Shown: in pieces, positions 56,928 through 64,000 of the stretch
How the letters are laid out: every line of letters begins with the position of its first letter
Numbering within the stretch: the stretch's first letter is position 1
Assembly: GCA_036936605.1 (NCBI GenBank)
Contig: JAUPFV010000001.1
Span: 251,189,981-251,253,980 of the forward strand
Length of the DNA stretch: 64,000 nt
Source of the DNA: Limnanthes douglasii subsp. nivea
Lineage: Eukaryota > Streptophyta > Magnoliopsida > Brassicales > Limnanthaceae
Reading direction: 5' to 3'
Translations under genes and position numbers: made by a program
The notes under the pieces: generated by a model
The model's database searches: none
Seen by the model: only the letters and a program-made list of their open reading frames with translations
Told to the model about the DNA's origin: nothing

Positions 56928-57224
56928 AAATAGAAGAATAAGCAACTATAGATGAAACCCTAATTCAAGGGTAACATTATGAAACCTTATTCTAAGGATA
57001 ACAAAGACTCAAATTTTCAGAGATAAAAACATATTATTCCAAAAACTTAAAATAACTTGAGGCATATGAGACTTTATATAAGAGTTTCTCAAAACCCTAA
57101 ATTAGAATACAAAGAAATAAAATAAATATTTTAAAATATTTTTGATTTGAATAATATATGATATTTAAATAAAATAAAATAAAATAAAATAAAAAAGATT
57201 TGTGTTTGGACTCTTTAGACTACA
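56928..57224 (-). repeat. Inverted, near-complete copy of the outer Ty3 LTR
   Basis: The reverse complement reads TGTAGTCTAAAGAGTCC, (TTTTA)n, TCTAATTTAGGGTTTTGAGAA, ACTCTTATATAAAG, then TAATGTTACCCTTGAATTAG and a TGGTATCC primer-site-like end at 56,918-56,926. It is unsplit, so it shows the pre-insertion sequence for the Tat target. It abuts the forward fragment, giving a head-to-head arrangement. Confidence 0.75.
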
Positions 57225-58440
57225 TCCCTTATATTGATGATTTGGAATATAAAATATTACAAGTCAGGTTTGATACTCTTATATTATCAGTTTTTCAAAT
57301 AAAGTTTATTCCTTTAGCATTCATAAGTTAATAGTTTTTTTATAGAAGTCAATAGTTATCAATCTACTATTTATTGTTTTTATAGTTTTAAACACAAAAT
57401 ATCAAAATGAATAACTTTTTAATATATATATATTATAAAATTAGATATCTTTAAAATAAATTTATCATTAATAAACATAAAATTGGTCGAATCCAATTAT
57501 TTTATTTACAAATAGATAAGAGTCTAAACATACCTAAAATAAAAAATAAATTATAAAATGAACTAATCTCAAATTTTAATTAAAAAAGAGAGATGATTTT
57601 CTTCTCCCTCCAAAACCAAACTTCTATTTTAGAAACCTTAAAAGTGTTTCTCAATTCGAGCTGCCAGTATAACTTTCATCCAGCAGATTCTTCATAATAA
57701 AGATAAAAAGCATAATTCATCCCTAAGTGAAGTTCTTAGAAATAAAATCAAAAGATATCAGGCTTCTAATATCATCAATCAAAAGAAATCAAAGACTCAA
57801 GAATATCTATGCTGAAAATATCATCAACTATTTTAATCAAGAAAATGAATTGTAAGTTCTAAAAATTAATCTCACTTTAAATTAATTTAAATGCACAAAA
57901 TATTTTAATCTCTTTGTTAAATCAAAAATCTTTTGAAAGAATACATCTAAGAAACGAATCTGGTTCCAAGTAGACTAATTTCCTCTTTTACCAAAGAGAC
58001 CCAAAAACAAGAATTGTGAATCGGAAATTCCTCATTTGGTGAGCAATCATACATTCGAACATAAATGTTCAAGAAGCGGAGATTTTGTAGCAGTTAAACA
58101 CTCAAACCTCAACGAAACCCAAAATAAATAATAGGCATAAGCCATTGGTAACATCACGAAGAACTTAACACATTCAAACATCATCTACCAGGACCAAAGA
58201 GTATTCAGAGATGTAGAATTCTAGAAATCAGATAAAAACTTTCTCATCTCTTCTGCTAAAATTGCTATAATTGCAAAGTTCATTTTCTGTAAACCAAATT
58301 TCAATAACTTTGAGCTATTCCTAGGTTATTTTAATTGCAATGGGATCTATATATATAATTACAGACATATATTCATTAAATTTGAAAACTTAAATAATGT
58401 TAGATTTTTTTAGAAGAAGAACGTTTGGATAACAATTTAG
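57225..58440. other. Unassigned AT-rich stretch
   Basis: No recognisable domain. A few short frames near 57,700-57,850 look weakly LINE-like but could not be aligned. This segment lies before the leader of the family-II LINE. Confidence 0.3.
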
Positions 58441-59591
58441 TTTTTGATTTTTAAAATGGATCTCTACCTTCAATCTCCAAATGGAATCTCTTTTGACTCC
58501 AGTTTAGGTCATATTTCTAACAATCTTCGAGTCTTCCTTGCTCGCGACAAATCCCGGATGGTCTTCTGCTTCTTCAAATCGCGATGTTTAACGGCGTTTT
58601 CTGTCTTGGAGACTTTCCTTATCTAGATCACGATGTTTAACGACATTTTCTGTCTTGAAGACTTTCCTCGCCAACATTGAAAATTCCAGTTTGTTATACC
58701 CATTCGCTACTAATGTTTGCATTCTCAGTAAGTCATTGCTTATATCTGGTGAAATACTTTTTCTTTTTGTGTGCATATCTTACAAGTTATTTTGTGGGTC
58801 TAGCGGTTCCAGCACTTTACCTCAACAACCTCGTGCTTGCATCCTCGCCGAATACATGGTCTTACCCCTTGTAAAATCCAAAAAAATAAGCATTTCTTTT
58901 TTCGTTGATTTATAAATCTGTGGAGGACGCGGCTCCTTACTCTTTGAATGATCTTGTGATCTGGATCGGATCCTAAATGGCGGTTAACATCAGTTATGTT
59001 TTTTTTGTTTAACAGCAACAATCATGGTTTTTCGGTTATCCGCAACAATCATGGTTTTTTCAGTTTCGGATACTTGCTAGAGTTATAGTGTTTATTCTTC
59101 GATTTAATTGAGTTTTCCTGACGCTTGAAATATTGGTGTCTACTAAGCTTCTATGGTGACTTCTTTTCATAGACTGCTTTTAAGATTTGTCGAATTTGGA
59201 TTATGGGCTTCCGAATCAGGCCCATAAACCAGGTGCCACTGAAGTTAGACAACAAGGTATCTTCTCTCTTATTTGTGTTTCTCCGTTGGATCTTATACAG
59301 CATATTACCCAGCTATTCATCTTTGTTATCTTTTGATTACCTGTAGGCCTAACTAACCAGAAGAAGATTGGTTGAAGAGCCTTCGCTCCAAGAAGCAGAG
59401 CCTTTGCTTTTCGGTCCTTCGCCGGAATAGGCCGTCTCCGGTCTTAGTTCAAGTCCTCGTTATTCTCTTCTCCCTTCGGATTGTCTTTCTCTGTTCTTCA
59501 GAGTTTGATTGGTCTTTTAGTTTGGTGGAATTTTAATGGGATTTGTGAAAACCAGAGAACAGAGTGTTCTTTCCGATTGATCTTCTCGATC

Positions 59592-60952
59592 ATGGACCTC
59601 AATTCTTTCGAAAAATTCCCCGTTCTTCATCCTGTTATAAGTGAGACTAAGCAACCAAGTAAGAAGTTTGCTGATTTATTCAAACCGGTGGAAGATTCAT
59701 CATCTTTAAAACCGGAATTTGTGAAGGAAACCGAGCACCATTTCTCGGTGCAGTTCACTGATCAAGATAAGCAGTCACTGATCAAGAAGTCAAGAACAAC
59801 CTTAATTGGTAAGTTTAGCACTGGGATTCCAAAAAACAGAGGCTTTATGCCTTCTTGGATAACTTGAAATTCAGGGGGTCGTTTTGTTATAAGGTCTGGG
59901 ACTCCCACCATATTTTCTTTGAGTTTGACTTGAAGGAGGATGTGGCGAGGTTCTGGTCTCGTAATGTTTGGAAGTTTGACGATATGGTTATGCGCATATT
60001 GAGATGGAGGCAAAATTTTAACAGGAAAGTTGAAGGCCCTACTGTACTAACCTGGGTCAGATTTGAACACTTACCGGAATGTTTGTATGATTCCTCTTTG
60101 ATTAATGGTTGCTTCTGCTATTGGGCCTGTTTATAATGTTATTATCCTGAATAGAAACCGTGCGCATACAAATGCATGCTATGCTCAAGTGGAAGTTAAT
60201 ATTCCGAAGAAATTGCAAAGAAGGATGTGGATCGGGTTTGGTGTTAATGATGGATACTGGATATCTATTAGTTACAAGAATGTGCCATTGTACTGCTTAA
60301 GTTGTTATCATATAGGGCATTCACATTCTGAGTGTAAGAAATCTGTTAAAATGTGGAGAATTCTGATGCTCTTCAAGAAACTAGCAAGGTTAATGAAGAC
60401 TTGGTTGAGAAGAAGGAGGAGAACTGTAAAGATCCTTCAGTGGGCATGACTATTTCAAGAAATGTTATTAAGTTTTACAGACGCAAACTCAAGTCAATTG
60501 TTACGCAAAAAGATCCTGATGAAGGAAAGATGGATAGCAATAAAGATGGAATTCAATCAAATTTTTCACACATTCAATTAGATAAAACTTCGCAACAGAA
60601 TTTTGACAATGTTATGGATGGCTCTCATGATACATGCAATGATACAAGTAAAGAGGTTATTGAGGCCATTAACAAGATTGATGATATTAATTATGTTGAT
60701 GATGTTTCTCAAGATACAAGTAAAATGGTTATTAACAAGTTAGATGATGTTCAATGTAGCTCTCTTGATCCCAATATAGGCAGCTGCTCCCCTACTCCAA
60801 GTCATTCTCCACAACATAGTTTTAATGAAGTCATCTCATCCAGATTGAAGGCTGCAAAAAAAAGAAGATCAAAAGACAGGTTAACCATTAAATCTCTTAG
60901 TTTAAGAGACAAAGTTTACAAATCTTACTCTGAAAATGATCAGAGTGATTAA
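59592..60952 (+). pseudogene. LINE family II copy 2 ORF1, three frameshifts
   Basis: Start MDLNSFEKFPVLHPVISE. A DUF4283-type domain continues across a shift near 59,850: TLIGKFSTGIPKNRGFMPSW, then KFRGSFCYKVWDSHHIFFEF, ARFWSRNVWKFDD and VLTWVRFEHLPECLYD. A second shift near 60,105 leads to IPKKLQRRMWIGFGVNDGYW and the CCHC knuckle CLSCYHIGHSHSEC (C-x2-C-x4-H-x4-C) near 60,295-60,335. A third shift near 60,345 leads to an acidic tail, open to the stop, with a basic patch KAAKKRRSKDR. The tail overlaps the start of ORF2 by 17 bases in a different frame. Confidence 0.8.
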
Positions 60953-63900
60953 TTGGAATGCTCGAGGTGTGACTAACAAGCCCACCTTAAGAAGACTTAA
61001 ATCAATGAAAAATTCAGAAAATATCAAGGTGCTTGTGATTCAGGAGCTTATGTCTAAAGGGGATAAGATTAAAGTTGTGGCTGAGGTGCTGGGTTTTGAT
61101 AATTATGCTGCTAATATGTCTGATAAGCTGTGGGTTTTCTGGGTATCTGAGGTTAACATTAATATTGTTCTTGATGTTGATCAATGTATCCATATGGAGC
61201 TGGATTATCCTGGCATTAATGATATGTTTTATATAAGTGCTGTGTATGCTAAATGTAGTCGTATTCTAAGGTTGGAGCTTTGGAATTGTCTTAAGGCTAT
61301 CTGTGACAATGATAGACCTTGGCTGTGTGTTGGGGACTTTAATACTATTTCTGCTCATGATGAGCAATTGGGCTGTTTATCTTCTAGTCAAGCTAGCATG
61401 GATGACTTTAATGATGTAATAAGATGCTGCAGTTTGAATGATGCTGGGTATTGTGGTTCGAAGTTTACTTGGGCTAGAAGTAATAAGTGGAGAAGGCTGG
61501 ATCGGGCGTTAATTAATGATAAATTGGTGTCCATGTTTGATACACAGATTTTACACATGGCCAGAACTTGTTCTGACCATGCTCCTCTCCTTATCACTGT
61601 TAATACTAACAATTCTAAAGATGCTATTAACAGGAAAAAGACTTTCAGGTTTCTTAATTTTTGGTGTTATGATGATTCTTTCTTAAGTGTTGTTGAGCAG
61701 GATTGGAATCAGTCTCTTATTAGTCATCCTAGCAACACTTTCTGGTACAAGCTCAGAAGTCTTAAAGGTTGTCTTAAGCTGTGGAGCAAGGATAAGTTTG
61801 GTAATGTTTTTGACAGTGTTAAGGATGTTGAATGCATGGTCAAGGCTATGGAGGTTCTTCACTATTCTAATAATGATACTCAGTCTGCTGCTAACTTAGC
61901 TATGGCTAATGGTATGTATTTAAAAGCCTTAAGAAATGAAGATTCTTTCCTTAGGCAAAAATGCTTCAATAGCTGGCTTCATGAAGGGGATGGAAGTTCC
62001 AAAATGTTCTAAAATTACATTGCTAAGAGAAAAAGGAAGAATGAAAATAGGAGTATTAGAGATGGGGTTACCTGGATTTCTGACAAAAAAGAAATTGGGT
62101 CTTCTGTTGCTACTTACTTCAAGAGTATTCTTACTTCTGATCCCTACAAGGACAAAGAGGAAGAAGTCAGGTTACTGGATGATAAGAATTTTGAGTGTAT
62201 CCCTTCTATTGTGACTACTGAGGACAACAACATGTTGCTCAGTAATGTTACTGAGGAGGAGATTTGGTGTATCATAAGTAAGATGAAGAAAAATAGCTCC
62301 CCTGGTATAGACGGTTTTAATCTTGTTTTCTTTAAGCATTGTTGGCACATCATTAAAAGGGATTTATGCACTGCTTTTAACTCATACATTAATGGCAATT
62401 TTATTCCTACTGGTCTTTTTGCTACAGGCATTTGCCTGATCCCTAAGCAATCTAATCCTACCTGGTGGAATAGTTATAGACCTATTGGTCTGTGTACTTT
62501 TGTCAACAGGATCTTTTCAGCTCTTATAAACTCTAGGCTGTCTAGTGTCCTTCCTAAAATTGTGTCTACTTCTCAGTCTGCCTTCGTAAAGAGTAGGCTC
62601 ATTCATGATAACATTCTCTTGGCAAAAGAGTTGCTGTTTGATATTAATAAGAAGCCTAAGAATTATAACACTGTGGTTCAGTTAGATATGTCGAAGGCTT
62701 TCGACAGAATTTCTCATCCTTTTATCCTTAAAGTGCTGCATTCATTTGGTTTTAATGATAAATTTGTTGATCTTATTAAAAGGCTAATTTCTGATGTACA
62801 TGTATCAATGCTAATTAATGGGGACACTTATGATTATTTTAAAATGATAAGGGGCCTTAGGCAAGGATATCCTCTTTCTCCTTGCCTGTTCATTCTTGGT
62901 GAAGAATTGTTTAGTACAGGCCTAAGTATTTTGTTCAATTCTAATCCTTCTATATGCTACGCTTCTAGATGCTCTCTGGTCATCCCTTGCATTATGTTTG
63001 CTGATGATATTTTGATTTTCACAAATAGCAAATCTAATTCTATTAACATTCTTAGTGGTTTTATTGACTTGTATCAGGTTACTTCTAGTCATGCCATTAA
63101 TAAAAGAAAAACTAAACTGATTATTTCTCTTAAGCTTAATTCTTCTAGGATGCATGATCTTAAGCTGCAGACTGGTTTTGAGGTCGATTTCCTTCCTCTA
63201 TCTCATCTGGGAGTTACTATATATTTAACAACAACAAAGCTAGTGTCTTTACTCATATTCTTAATAAAATAAATGATAGAATAACTGATTGGGATAGTAA
63301 GATTCTTTCCTATGGTGGAAGGTTGTCTTTAATTTCTAATGTCCTGCTCCCTATTGCTTATTATTGGATTCAGTGTTGTGATATGCCTAGGTCAGTCATT
63401 TATAAGATTGAGCAGACTCTAAACAGGTTCCTTTGGAGAACTAAGCAGAGTCAGAAGGCTATACATTGGTCTTCTTGGCATTACATTTGTAAGACTTTTG
63501 GTGATGGAGAGTTAAATGTCAGAAATCTTTTGGACATTCAAAACTCTTTTTCTCAGAAGCTCTGGTATAAGTTTAGAAGGAATGGGTGTTTATGGTCTAA
63601 TATTATGAATAACATTTACTGTAAATCTTCTCATCCTTTATATGCTAACATAAAGGGTTCTCTTATATGGAAAAGATTGTGCAGTATTAGACATCAGGCT
63701 GAGAAGAACATTACCTGGGTTCTTGGCAGAGGCAATGTTGACTTCTGGAAGGACTCCTGGCACAGCCTTCCTGCAATTGCCACTGAGCAAAATATAACCT
63801 GGTATATTGATGTTAAAGTTAAATCATTTTGGCATAATAACTCCTGGTGCTTAAATGATGTTCAGGACAACATTGATTTCGATAGAATGCTTAAGATTAG

Positions 63901-64000
63901 AAGTACTTACATCTCTGACAAGGATGATGTTATTTCCTGGACTCTCTCCGATAATGGCCAGTTTAATTTGAAGGATACCTGGGAGCATTTAAGAGATAAT
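60936..64000 (+). pseudogene. LINE family II copy 2 ORF2 (endonuclease and RT), nearly intact, partial
   Basis: Endonuclease: MIRVINWNARGVTNKP, LVIQEL, CVGDFNTIS and TCSDHAPLLI, with all expected catalytic blocks visible. RT: SSPGIDGFNL, CLIPKQ, YRPIGLC, SAFVKSRLIHDNIL, LDMSKAFDRIS and the active-site MFADDILIF at about 62,995-63,015. The fingers/palm motif reads GLRQGYPLSP, with Tyr in place of the usual Asp. Thumb and zf-RVT sequence follow (SYGGRLSLISNVLLP, RFLWRTKQ, TWVLGRGNVDFWKD). Breaks: TAA at 62,010-62,012 at an expected Tyr, and a one-base shift near 63,225, after which the second frame stays open to the window edge. Family II copy 1 suggests an RNase H would follow beyond the window. 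Confidence 0.88.

Larger units (their letters stand above)
58440..64000 (+). mobile_element. L1-type LINE, family II copy 2 (best preserved, off right edge)
   Basis: A roughly 1.1 kb leader is followed by ORF1 (59,592-60,952) and ORF2 (from 60,936 to beyond the window). The leader holds a 49-bp tandem repeat (near 58,582 and 58,631) and a 27-bp tandem repeat (near 59,015 and 59,042). The 5' border is uncertain. Damage is light: about three frameshifts in ORF1, and one stop plus one frameshift in 3 kb of ORF2. This is the youngest-looking element in the window. Confidence 0.85.

Overview
The window reads as plant nuclear DNA, most likely from a eudicot. It is AT-rich, and every coding signal I can place belongs to a plant transposable-element family: L1-type LINEs with a DUF4283/zinc-knuckle ORF1, Ty1/copia elements with an initiator-Met tRNA primer site, Ty3 elements of the Tat lineage with a second RNase H domain and an antisense ORF, a chromovirus-like Ty3 remnant, and a tRNA-derived SINE. 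I found no host gene, tRNA gene, rRNA or CRISPR array. The layout fits a heterochromatic nest of decayed, partly nested elements. The species cannot be told from the sequence.

Left part (1-15,000): a copia pol remnant runs off the left edge. Next comes the 3' end of a Tat-type Ty3 element (antisense ORF, polypurine tract, LTR). It sits inside the reverse transcriptase region of a second copia element (4,643-7,483, minus strand), which is followed by non-coding flank. A 5.9 kb LINE (family I, copy 1, 8,371-14,278, plus strand) interrupts that flank. The copia plus flank is present a second time at 38,878-42,680 without the LINE, so the window holds a segmental duplication with a near-empty insertion site.

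Middle (15,000-34,500): a decayed LINE of a second family (family II, copy 1, about 15,300-20,840, with a C-terminal RNase H), a 5'-truncated family-I LINE (copy 3, minus), a poorly understood 3.5 kb stretch with a 546-bp tandem duplication, then a long family-I LINE (copy 2, 27,321-33,990, minus). Copy 2 keeps about 1 kb of 5' leader but has lost its 3' end. A SINE follows.

Right-middle (34,500-44,700): a short Ty3 pol remnant, the second copia/flank duplicate with a second SINE, a 5'-truncated family-I LINE (copy 4, minus), and what looks like a solo copia LTR.

Right part (44,700-64,000): a chromovirus-like Ty3 LTR is split by a 10.6 kb Tat-lineage element (44,848-55,425, minus strand) with TG...CA ends and the perfect target duplication AGAAG. 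Inside the Tat element the gag-protease block is inverted relative to pol. An antisense ORF carries a likely 82-bp intron whose acceptor is shared with the Tat remnant at 2-4 kb. The outer Ty3 element continues with primer site and protease and ends beside an inverted copy of its own LTR. The window closes with a family-II LINE (copy 2, about 58,440 to beyond 64,000) that is the least damaged element here.

The elements show a relative order of events: copia insertion, duplication, then LINE, Tat and possibly SINE insertions into individual duplicates. No undescribed host system is evident. The most useful observations are the Tat internal inversion, the intron-bearing antisense ORF, the LINE empty site, and the nonsense codon shared by two LINE copies.
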